Assembly (NCBI GenBank): GCA_934277865.1 | Contig: CAKQVW010000021.1 | Location: 1-17,173 of the forward strand | Source of the DNA: an uncultured Pseudobdellovibrionaceae bacterium | GTDB lineage: Bacteria; Bdellovibrionota; Bdellovibrionia; Bdellovibrionales; JAMPXM01 | DNA length: 17,173 bases | Direction of reading: 5' to 3' | Part shown: in pieces, positions 1 to 6,369 of the stretch | Position numbering within the stretch: the stretch's first letter is position 1 | Layout of the letters: each line of letters opens with the position of its first letter | Notes under the pieces: generated by a model | Databases searched by the model: none | What the model saw: the letters and a program-made list of their open reading frames with translations, nothing else | What the model was told of the DNA's origin: nothing | Program-made: the position numbers and the translations under genes

Positions 1-972
1 CGCCTCGTTGACCTCGATGAGATCCATTTGCTCGAGCTTCAAGCCAGCCTTTGCAAGAGCTTTGCGAATTGCACCAGCCGGTCCGATGCCCATGATTTTT
101 GGGTCACAGCCAACAGAGGCCCAAGAGACGAGGCGGCACATCGGCTTGAGGCCGCGTCGTTTGGCTTCGTCTTCTGTCATGAGCACCGACATCGCAGCGC
201 CATCGACGATCCCGCTGGCCGTTGCCGGAGTGACGGTTCCGCCTTGTTTGAACATGGCTTTCATGGCCTGCAGTTTTTCGATGGAAATTCCTGGTTTCGG
301 GTGCTCGTCCTTGTCGACAGTCACCGAACCTTTGCGCGTCTCAACGACGACCGGCGTGATTTCGGTTTGGAAATAGCCAGCCGCTAAAGCATCGGCGCAG
401 CGCTGTTGGGTCAAGATCGAATACTCTTCGCACTGAGCGCGCGAGATACCATACTTTTCGGCGAGATTTTCCGCCGTGATCGCCATGGGGATTCCGGCGT
501 AGGCGTCGGTGAGTGCGCTGGTCATGTAATCTTCCAGCGGCGCCTGGCCCATGCGGAACCCTTCAAAGCGTGCGCCGCGGAGCACGTAAGGAATTTGCGA
601 CATCTGTTCGACTCCGCCGGCAAGAACCGTCGTGGCTTCGCCGGTGAGAATCATTTCTGCGGCTGTGACCCAGGATTGAAATCCCGATCCGCAGAGACGG
701 TTTAGGCCAAGTGCGCCGTTTTCAACTGGAACACCGAGGTGAAGGCCGACGTGGCGTGGAACATAAGCTGCGTCCGCGCCGCTCTGAACGACGTTTCCTA
801 AAACGACGTGGTCGATGTCTTTGGCATCCACTTTTGCTTGCTCAAGAGCGGCCTTGCCGGCGGCGACCGTCAGCTGCGTGGCACCGACGTCTTTTAATCC
901 TCCGCCGAACGAGCCGAAGGGAGTTCGTTTGCCGGCTACTACTACAATCTTCGAAGCGGTTCCTGAGGACAT
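1..972 (-). CDS. acetyl-CoA C-acetyltransferase / thiolase (partial, C-terminus off window)
   Basis: Thiolase-superfamily enzyme that condenses two acyl-CoA units or cleaves 3-ketoacyl-CoA in the cytoplasm. Reading leftward from the ATG at 972, the protein begins MSSGTASKIVVVAGKRTPFG, the usual thiolase opening. It carries the nucleophile motif NRLCGSGFQS with the acyl-accepting Cys at about residue 94, and GGVEQMSQ near 120. It runs 324 codons without a stop and ends at the window edge inside the NEA(F) motif. The family is usually about 390-400 residues, so the C-terminal His and the second catalytic Cys (CxG) lie outside. An upstream ATG at about 979 is followed at once by TAA, so 972 is the start. 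Chain-length preference (AtoB-like or FadA-like) cannot be told from this part. The gene is divergent from purD across about 140 bases. Confidence 0.93.
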   Translation of the reverse strand, partial: MSSGTASKIVVVAGKRTPFGSFGGGLKDVGATQLTVAAGKAALEQAKVDAKDIDHVVLGNVVQSGADAAYVPRHVGLHLGVPVENGALGLNRLCGSGFQSWVTAAEMILTGEATTVLAGGVEQMSQIPYVLRGARFEGFRMGQAPLEDYMTSALTDAYAGIPMAITAENLAEKYGISRAQCEEYSILTQQRCADALAAGYFQTEITPVVVETRKGSVTVDKDEHPKPGISIEKLQAMKAMFKQGGTVTPATASGIVDGAAMSVLMTEDEAKRRGLKPMCRLVSWASVGCDPKIMGIGPAGAIRKALAKAGLKLEQMDLIEVNEA

Positions 973-1112
973 CTTTACACCATCTCTGAAAGAAAAGTTT
1001 GTCGTCGAGAGGTTAGCGTAATGGAAAGCCTGGCGATTTGCACGCGGGCCGTTCGAATTTTGCTGCGAGGACTCGCTTGAGTTTTTCTAGAAAGGCCACT
1101 AGGCCGTCTCAT

Positions 1113-2435
1113 ATGGGAAATATCGCAAGAATCCTCGTGATCGGTCAGGGCGGACGAGAGCACGCCATCGTGCGACAAATTGCACAAAACAAAAACACCG
1201 AAAAAGTTTTTGTCGTGCCGGGTAGCGACGGAATGCTCAGCTCGCCGAAGGTCGAGTGCGTGAAGATCTCGCTGGATGTGAGTGCGTTTCCGAAATTGAT
1301 CGAGTTTGCAAAAGCAAACGGCGTCGATCTCGTGATCGTTGGACCCGAGCAGCCGCTGGCCGACGGTTTCACCGATCTCGCGCGTGCGAGCGGGCTCTTG
1401 GTGTTTGGTCCTTCTGGAGCGGGTGCCCGTTTGGAAGCCAGTAAGATTCACGCCAAAGAACTCATGCTGGCAGCCTGTGTTCGCACGGCGCGCTCCTTTG
1501 TGGTGTCCACCGTCGACGAGACGTTGAAGGCGGCTACGCATTTCAAGCCGCCCTATGTTCTGAAGGCCGACGGTCTTGCTGCCGGAAAAGGTGTTTTCAT
1601 CGAAAAGACCTTGGAGGGTCTTAAGGCTTCGGCGCGATTTTTATTTGAAGAACGTGGACTTGGTGCGGCCGGTGAGCGCGCGCTATTGGAAGAGTTCTCA
1701 CCTGGCATCGAACTCAGTCACCTGGTTTTGACAAATGGTCATGGTCACGTTGCCATGCCTGCGGCGCGCGATCACAAGCGGCTGATGGATGGGGACGAAG
1801 GCCCCAACACTGGCGGCATGGGTGTGGTTGCGCCAGTTCCACTTGCGCCAGGGCTTTTTGAGCAAATCGAAAAAGAAGTCGTGGAACCTGTGATTCGCGA
1901 AATCGAAAAACGTGGGCTCGTGTTTCGCGGGGTATTGTACGTCGGCCTGATGCTGACCGCCGAAGGCCCAAGCGTGCTCGAGTTCAACACACGCTTTGGC
2001 GATCCCGAAGCACAAGTGCTGATGGCGCTCTTGGATGAAGAAGCTGGGCCGTCGTGGGTTGAGGTGATGGCGTCGATCGCGCGCGGTGAACTGCCAAGCC
2101 CGCAGTGGGCGCGCTCGCGCTCGGTTGCGTGTTTGGTGCTTGCGGCAGAGGGCTACCCAGATCAACCCGTCAAGGGCGTAGCGATATCCGGCCTCGATGC
2201 AAAAGGTGCGCTGGCGTCATCAGCTAAAATGGAGGAAACGGCCTGGGTGATTCACGCAGGCACTCGCAAAGGCCCTAACGGTGCGTTTGAAACCAATGGC
2301 GGGCGCGTGCTCAACATCTTGGGAACCTCCGAGACCAGCATGAATGAGGCGCTCACGCGCGCCTACAAGGCCGCAGACAATGTGCAATGGCCTGGTCGCC
2401 AGATGCGCAAAGACATCGGCCGCACACTTCTCTAA
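1113..2435 (+). CDS. purD: phosphoribosylamine--glycine ligase (GARS)
   Basis: Second step of de novo purine synthesis: ATP-dependent joining of glycine to 5-phosphoribosylamine, giving GAR, in the cytoplasm. The 440-residue product matches the family in length (E. coli about 430) and in motif order: ILVIGQGGREHAI at the N-terminus, VIVGPEQPLADG near 80, VLKADGLAAGKGV opening the ATP-grasp domain near 150, DGDEGPNTGGMG near 230, and FNTRFGDPEAQV near 290 for Mg/ATP binding. The C-terminal GARS_C domain is complete. The ATG at 1113 was chosen because homologues begin at the ILVIG strand. A TTG at 1038 would add 25 residues unlike the family. No good Shine-Dalgarno precedes 1113. The stop lies 5 bases from the convergent gene's stop. 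Confidence 0.95.
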   Translation: MGNIARILVIGQGGREHAIVRQIAQNKNTEKVFVVPGSDGMLSSPKVECVKISLDVSAFPKLIEFAKANGVDLVIVGPEQPLADGFTDLARASGLLVFGPSGAGARLEASKIHAKELMLAACVRTARSFVVSTVDETLKAATHFKPPYVLKADGLAAGKGVFIEKTLEGLKASARFLFEERGLGAAGERALLEEFSPGIELSHLVLTNGHGHVAMPAARDHKRLMDGDEGPNTGGMGVVAPVPLAPGLFEQIEKEVVEPVIREIEKRGLVFRGVLYVGLMLTAEGPSVLEFNTRFGDPEAQVLMALLDEEAGPSWVEVMASIARGELPSPQWARSRSVACLVLAAEGYPDQPVKGVAISGLDAKGALASSAKMEETAWVIHAGTRKGPNGAFETNGGRVLNILGTSETSMNEALTRAYKAADNVQWPGRQMRKDIGRTLL

Positions 2436-2440
2436 TTTCC

Positions 2441-3190
2441 TTAGAAGTTCAGGCGGAGCGAGAGGACGTCGCGCTTTTCATCGGGGCGCGCGCTGTGGTG
2501 GTAAACCAGACGAGAGTTCTCGCCCAACGGCTCGAAGATTTCGAGATCCGTGCTTCTGCTGGTGACCGAGTAGCTGAGTTCAGCGTTTGTGATTCCGCGA
2601 TACTCCATGCTGGCTTTGGTCTGAGTCGCCTTCATCTGAAATTTCAAATTGTGTTGAGTGGATTCGGGTTCGTCACCACCGAGGGCGACCTCTGCCTTCA
2701 TTGTCTCTTCCACGGACTTCGCGGCGCGGCCGATGGATGTGTTGCGAATGTGCTCTTGATTGAAGAAGTTTGAAACAGAGTGATCAAAGATCTGAGCCGC
2801 GACGTCTTCGCCATTGGCGACCGGCGAAAGTGAGGCCGGAAGGATTTTCGAATAGTCGATGCCGCGGGATTGCACCGGATTGACCGAGCGTGCGTCGAGA
2901 CCGCGCGAAAAGTCGGAAGCATCCGTGACGAGACTGAATTTTTCCAATGCTTGTTCGCCCTCTTTTAGAAGCACATCGCCGGTGGCGACATTCTCGGCGT
3001 GTGAGCGGGCTTTCGGTCCGAAGATCGCGGGATTGACGCGCATCATGGCGGGAACGCGCGGTTTCACCAGTCGCCACGAGCTTGCCACTTCTTCGTCATG
3101 GAGGAAAAATCCAAGCGAAAACGTCACGACCAAAAAAGCCGTCGCGAGAAGCAGGTGTTTTGCGAGTAACTTTGAAATCCGACCGTTCAT
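2441..3190 (-). CDS. hypothetical exported or membrane-anchored protein
   Basis: I do not recognise this 249-residue protein. The N-terminus has basic residues followed by a hydrophobic stretch (about residues 9-29, LAKHLLLATAFLVVTFSLGF) without a clear signal-peptidase I or lipobox site. It is therefore either a signal peptide or a single N-terminal anchor holding the rest in the periplasm. The mature part is polar with no cysteines. The last third (from about residue 175) alternates polar and apolar residues like beta strands and ends RLNF, with a terminal Phe as in some outer-membrane barrel proteins. It is too short and too poorly patterned to call a barrel. The start follows an AAGGA about 13 bases upstream, an unusually long gap. 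It is convergent with purD, with only 5 bases between the stops. Confidence 0.72.
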   Translation of the reverse strand: MNGRISKLLAKHLLLATAFLVVTFSLGFFLHDEEVASSWRLVKPRVPAMMRVNPAIFGPKARSHAENVATGDVLLKEGEQALEKFSLVTDASDFSRGLDARSVNPVQSRGIDYSKILPASLSPVANGEDVAAQIFDHSVSNFFNQEHIRNTSIGRAAKSVEETMKAEVALGGDEPESTQHNLKFQMKATQTKASMEYRGITNAELSYSVTSRSTDLEIFEPLGENSRLVYHHSARPDEKRDVLSLRLNF

Positions 3191-3255
3191 GCGTAGTTAA
3201 CCGTCCTTGACCTCTTGGTTACCCTCTTAAAAGAGCAAGTCGGAGGCCAACGGAC

Positions 3256-3344
3256 TGTGACGACTCTCATTTGGAAACAGCTTATATCCGCTATAGCGGT
3301 CCACAAGACTGTGAACTGTTTCGAAATGAGACGGTGCCGTCACA
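3256..3344. repeat. long imperfect inverted repeat with nested palindrome
   Basis: Left arm 3256-3280 (TGTGACG, then TCTCATTTGGAAACAG) is nearly the reverse complement of right arm 3316-3344 (CTGTTTCGAAATGAGA, then CGTCACA). The inner block pairs 15 of 16 bases. An asymmetric internal loop follows, because the right arm carries an extra GGTG-type insert, and then 7 perfect outer pairs. The 35-base spacer holds a perfect 12-base palindrome, CCGCTATAGCGG, at 3288-3299. The region is intergenic, upstream of the exported-protein gene on the minus strand and of the methyltransferase-like gene on the plus strand. It could be a structured leader, a small RNA, a protein-binding array or a remnant of a small mobile repeat. 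The pairing is seen directly; the role is unknown. Confidence 0.7.
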
Positions 3345-3363
3345 ATTATTAGTTTACTGACAC

Positions 3364-3390
3364 CTGTCGGAAAATCGGACAGTTTTTAAT
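3364..3390 (+). terminator. terminator-like hairpin upstream of the methyltransferase-like gene
   Basis: CTGTC at 3364-3368 pairs with GACAG at 3378-3382. Two more pairs (G-C and G-U around a bulged G) close an AAAA loop, and TTTTTAAT follows directly. This has the form of an intrinsic terminator read on the plus strand. It sits 20 bases after the long inverted repeat and about 30 bases before the GTG at 3422. It could end a short transcript covering that repeat, act as an attenuator for the gene behind it, or simply block read-through. The stem is short, so strength is uncertain. I found no convincing sigma-70 promoter between 3191 and 3256. Confidence 0.45.
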
Positions 3391-3421
3391 AGTATTTGGC
3401 GAGTTTTGAAAAGGAGAGTCC

Positions 3422-4084
3422 GTGGGCGAAGAAAACCACCGTCGAGTTCCAGTCGCTGTCGATGCTTTCTCAAGTGGGCAGGTGGGTTCCAAGCTTTGGA
3501 TGGCTCAGCTGCTAGAGAAACTCGCGCCAGCCTATGGTCAACCGGGGCCACACACCGTTTGGATTTACGGCGGGTGGCAAGGTGTTTTGGGTTTCCTCCT
3601 CTTGTCGCGCCAAGGTGCGGGCGGCGAGTTTCTGATCGAACGTGTACGAAGCTTTGATCTCGACCCGGAAGCAACGGAGATCGCAAATGTTCTCAACGAA
3701 AACTGGGTGTGGCGAGAGTGGCAGTTTCGAGCATTCACGGCCGATTGCAATGACGTGTTGAAAGACGTGTCGGCTGAGGAAGCGTGCGAACCTGCTTACG
3801 GCCCGCTGCCAACCGTGGTCATTAACACCTCTGTCGAGCACTTTGCCGAGCGAACCTGGTTTGAGCGAATTCCTAAGGGGACGATCGTCGTTCTGCAGGC
3901 TTCTGATTTCGATCACGACGGGGTCGCAAGCGAGCACGCCAAGGATTTTCTATCAGATGCGGCGTTCGCCGCCGCGTATCCGATGGGAGAGCTTTGGTTT
4001 TCTGGAAGTCTTTCGTTTGAGTACGGGGAAGGCGACAAGGTGTGGGGATTTCAGCGTCGGATGTTGATCGGCCGAATCACGTGA
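3422..4084 (+). CDS. class I SAM-methyltransferase-like protein, orphan
   Basis: A 220-residue cytoplasmic protein starting at GTG, chosen because AAGGAG at 3411-3416 lies 5 bases upstream. The layout suggests a Rossmann-type methyltransferase: VWIYGGWQG at residues 46-54 in the place of the glycine-rich motif I, SFDLDPEA at 77-84 as the acidic motif II that would hold the SAM ribose, and TVVINTSVEHF at 131-141 in the place of motif IV. GGW replaces the usual GxGxG, so SAM binding is inferred, not shown. There is no recognisable target-recognition domain and no signal peptide. It is a single-gene unit behind the inverted repeat and hairpin at 3256-3390, and its stop overlaps the convergent GNAT gene. 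The substrate is unknown; small molecule, RNA, DNA or protein are all open. Confidence 0.72.
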   Translation: MGEENHRRVPVAVDAFSSGQVGSKLWMAQLLEKLAPAYGQPGPHTVWIYGGWQGVLGFLLLSRQGAGGEFLIERVRSFDLDPEATEIANVLNENWVWREWQFRAFTADCNDVLKDVSAEEACEPAYGPLPTVVINTSVEHFAERTWFERIPKGTIVVLQASDFDHDGVASEHAKDFLSDAAFAAAYPMGELWFSGSLSFEYGEGDKVWGFQRRMLIGRIT

Positions 4085-4085
4085 T
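4076..4085. other. 10-bp palindrome carrying both convergent stop codons
   Basis: ATCACGTGAT is a perfect palindrome. Read rightward it encodes Ile-Thr-stop for the methyltransferase-like gene. Read leftward it encodes the same Ile-Thr-stop for the GNAT gene. The two coding regions overlap by 8 bases here, and I see no terminator hairpin between them. Confidence 0.9.
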
Positions 4086-4559
4086 TATTTTGTACGCATA
4101 GCAATTGGGACCAAATTCGCCAGCGCCTGGGTCATTCACGCCAATCCAATCACCCACTCTTTGAAATCCTAGATGTTCGTAGGCGGGCATCGAGCTCTGG
4201 CGGGGAAAAGTCCAAAGCCGTTCGCAGCGTTCTTGCTTGGCTTGTTCGACGGCGGCTTGCATCAGCATGCGGGCGATGCCTTGACTGCGAAAATCGCGGT
4301 CGACCCACAGGCCTCTGGTGCGATACGAGCGGACCGAATCGATGAGGCCGCCATAGTGGCCACTCAGAACTCCGACGATCGGGGCCGTCCCGCTAGCGCG
4401 CGCGGCCCAAAAGCTTGCGGGGGATTTCATCAGTTCCATGTCGATTCCACCAAGCCAGCGCATAGCGCTGTTGCTTTCGATGGGGGATTTTCGTCCAACC
4501 CATAGCTCGCTTTCCCAAACGCTTCGAACTTCCTCAAACGTCGTTTGTTTAACAAGCAC
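4077..4559 (-). CDS. GNAT-family N-acetyltransferase
   Basis: A 160-residue single-domain GNAT protein that would move an acetyl group from acetyl-CoA to an amine. Motif A is clear: GLWVDRDFRSQGIARMLM at about residues 83-100, with the pyrophosphate-binding R-x-x-G-x-A at R91-A96. Motif B follows as PAYEHLGFQRVG at about 125-136. The GTG start is supported by GGAG 5 bases upstream (plus-strand CTCC at 4565-4568). It lies 28 bases downstream of the response-regulator stop on the same strand, so it is probably the last gene of that transcript. Its 3' end overlaps the convergent methyltransferase-like gene by 8 bases. The acceptor substrate cannot be told from the sequence. Confidence 0.9.
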   Translation of the reverse strand: MLVKQTTFEEVRSVWESELWVGRKSPIESNSAMRWLGGIDMELMKSPASFWAARASGTAPIVGVLSGHYGGLIDSVRSYRTRGLWVDRDFRSQGIARMLMQAAVEQAKQERCERLWTFPRQSSMPAYEHLGFQRVGDWIGVNDPGAGEFGPNCYAYKIIT

Positions 4560-4587
4560 GAAAGCTCCAACTAAGCTGAGTGGCGTA

Positions 4588-6171
4588 TCAGACTTCGACG
4601 TCCGGAGGCGGGCGAAGACCTTTCTTTTTGATCTTTTCCACCAACGTTGTGCGATTGAGCTTCAAGAGTGCCGCCGCTTGGTTGCGGTTCCATCCTGTTC
4701 GCTCGAGCGCCTGCAAGATCAACGCATTTTCGTAGGCATCGACTGCCGAATTGAAATCCAATCCAGAGTCGGACGCAACGACAGAGTCCATCATCGAATC
4801 GCCGACACCGACAAGTCCCATCGAGCGCTCGTTACCAAGCGCTCCGACGTGCATCACGCTTGGCGCGGCTGCGCGGTAGTGTTCGGGGAGATCAGAGACT
4901 TCGATGACGCCGTCACCCTTCAAAACAGCAAGGCGCTCGACAAGATTCTCTAGCTCGCGGATGTTGCCGGGCCATGGGTGATGAATGAGCGCATTCATCG
5001 CGTCCGGCGAGAAGCCCGCCAGCTGGCGTGCCTGCCGATGTGGACCCGCACGTTCCAGGTTGCGATCGTTTGAAATTTGAACGAAGTGATGCAGCAACAG
5101 CGGAATATCGTCGCGGCGCTCTTTCAAAGAGGGCAGACGAACCGGAATGACATTCAGACGATAAAAGAGATCTTCACGGAACAGTCCTTTTTGCACAGCC
5201 TTCGCCAGATCGACATTGGTGGCTGCAACGATGCGCACGTCCGCCTCATGAGTTTTCATGCTGCCGACGGGCTCAAAGCGACGCTCTTGAAGCACACGCA
5301 AAAGTTTGACCTGCAAACTCAATGGAAGTTCGCCGATTTCATCAAGAAACAGAGTGCCGCCGCTGGCGAGATCAAAACGTCCCTGCCGATTTGCGATCGC
5401 ACCTGTGAAAGCGCCTTTGACGTGGCCAAAGAGTTCGCTCTCAAGAAGTTCACCGGGAATCGCGCCGCAGTTGACTGGGACAAATGGCTTGGACGCGCGT
5501 GACGAGTTGTAGTGGATCGCTTTCGCGATCAGCTCTTTCCCGGTTCCGCTTTCTCCTGTCACGAGAACAGTCGAGTCCGAGTCGGAAACACGTTCGACCA
5601 TGCTCAACACGTGACGAATTTGTTCGCTGTTCCCAACGATGTTTTCAAAGCGGTAGCGGCGAGAGAGGGCGCTACGCAGCTGTTGGTTTTCAACTTGCAA
5701 GGACTTATGAGAGATGGCCTTTTCGATGATCGAGACCAGCTCTTCCATATTAAAAGGTTTGGTGACGAAATGAAACGCACCCAGCTGCGTGGCTTTCACC
5801 GCGAGTTCAATTGTGCCGTGGCCCGTCAGAATAATAACTTGGCAGTTGGGGTGCATCGCTTTGAGCTTCGACATCAGGTCGAGGCCGTCTCCGTCTGGAA
5901 GACGCAGGTCGATCATCGCGAGATCAAACGCCGTTTCGGAAGACATCAAGGACTCGGCTTCGCGCTTCGAATTGGCGGTAACGGCTTGAAAGCCTTGGCG
6001 ATCGAGAATTCGGAAGAGGGCCGTTCGAAGAGAAGACTCGTCGTCCACAATCAAGGCACGAACGGGTTTTCCGCCGGCTTGGGCCAGTCGAGGTGAACCT
6101 CCGACAATTCCACTTGGTGAGCTGAGTGATGGGTCGAAAGACGAGTGCGGTCCAAAACCTTGGTACGACAT
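4588..6171 (-). CDS. sigma-54-dependent response regulator, NtrC family
   Basis: Enhancer-binding activator for sigma-54 RNA polymerase, 527 residues with three domains. The receiver (about 38-155) has DDE at 43-45, the phospho-acceptor in MIDLRLPDGDG (Asp88) and VTKPF (Lys138). The AAA+ domain (about 175-410) has Walker A GESGTGKE (206-213), the sigma-54 contact loop GAFTGA (253-258), Walker B LFLDEIGE (274-281) and FREDLFYRLNV with the presumed arginine finger near 338. A Fis-type helix-turn-helix lies at about 483-520 (NRNQAAALLKLNRTTL). All key residues are present. The ATG at 6171 has AAAGGA 10 bases upstream. An ATG at 6246 would add 25 residues and is possible. A Ser/Gly/Pro-rich tail precedes the receiver. 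Its likely partner is the kinase gene immediately upstream. I saw no sigma-54 (-24/-12) promoter in the window's intergenic regions, so its targets are probably elsewhere. Confidence 0.95.
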   Translation of the reverse strand: MSYQGFGPHSSFDPSLSSPSGIVGGSPRLAQAGGKPVRALIVDDESSLRTALFRILDRQGFQAVTANSKREAESLMSSETAFDLAMIDLRLPDGDGLDLMSKLKAMHPNCQVIILTGHGTIELAVKATQLGAFHFVTKPFNMEELVSIIEKAISHKSLQVENQQLRSALSRRYRFENIVGNSEQIRHVLSMVERVSDSDSTVLVTGESGTGKELIAKAIHYNSSRASKPFVPVNCGAIPGELLESELFGHVKGAFTGAIANRQGRFDLASGGTLFLDEIGELPLSLQVKLLRVLQERRFEPVGSMKTHEADVRIVAATNVDLAKAVQKGLFREDLFYRLNVIPVRLPSLKERRDDIPLLLHHFVQISNDRNLERAGPHRQARQLAGFSPDAMNALIHHPWPGNIRELENLVERLAVLKGDGVIEVSDLPEHYRAAAPSVMHVGALGNERSMGLVGVGDSMMDSVVASDSGLDFNSAVDAYENALILQALERTGWNRNQAAALLKLNRTTLVEKIKKKGLRPPPDVEV

Positions 6172-6273
6172 TCTGACGTAGTCCTTTCGTCGGAATCTTT
6201 TGAGGGGCCCGCGTGAGGTAACCGGAAATCCGCTCCAGTCAAGCATCAGCCGCTTTCTCGCGTCCCTTCCTTG

Positions 6274-6303
6274 ATGCTAAGGAATCGACGAAAGAGGTGT
6301 CAA
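6274..6303 (-). promoter_or_regulatory. candidate sigma-70 promoter for the response regulator
   Basis: On the minus strand TTGACA (plus 6298-6303) is followed after 18 bases by TAGCAT (plus 6274-6279). The -35 matches consensus exactly and the -10 matches at four of six positions. Transcription would begin near 6267, giving a leader of about 95 bases to the ATG at 6171. This would let the regulator be made independently of the upstream kinase operon. Confidence 0.5.
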
Positions 6304-6335
6304 ATTTTCGCCGTCAAAGATTTGGATGAAGAGAG

Positions 6336-6361
6336 AAAACTGGTCCTAGGCTGAGCCAGGA
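6336..6361 (-). terminator. weak terminator-like hairpin after the histidine kinase
   Basis: Read on the minus strand, TCCT-GGC pairs with GCC-(T)-AGGA (plus 6344-6361) to form a 7-pair stem with one bulge and a three-base loop. CCAG and then TTTTCTCTC follow. It begins 9 bases after the kinase stop codon and lies just before the candidate regulator promoter. The short T-run set off from the stem makes it a weak candidate, probably partial attenuation at most. Confidence 0.3.
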
Positions 6362-6369
6362 ATCAAGAA

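Noticed and set aside
1065..1086. GCGAG-GA-CTCGC followed by TTGAGTTTTT, considered as a terminator between thiolase and purD
   Set aside because: The loop would be only two bases and it would sit just upstream of purD with nothing transcribed into it from the left. The nearby TTTCTAGAAA palindrome (1084-1093) is short enough to be chance.
975..1541. 188-codon minus-strand reading frame overlapping purD
   Set aside because: It lies opposite purD, whose family motifs are intact throughout. The peptide is rich in Arg/His and resembles no family, typical of antisense frames in GC-rich genes.
2424..2447. Inverted repeat ACTT..CTAA / TTAG..AAGT across the purD and convergent stop codons, as a bidirectional terminator
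   Set aside because: The stem is AT-rich with a two-base bulge and there is no T-run on either side, so I do not call a terminator.
3223..3234. CTCTT-AA-AAGAG dyad and TTGACC at 3207-3212 as a promoter/operator for the element at 3256
   Set aside because: No acceptable -10 lies 16-18 bases after TTGACC, and the dyad is short and isolated.
5512..6096. Long plus-strand open frame (194 codons) within the response regulator
   Set aside because: It is antisense to the receiver and AAA+ domains, which have all catalytic motifs on the minus strand. No ribosome binding site or recognisable domain.
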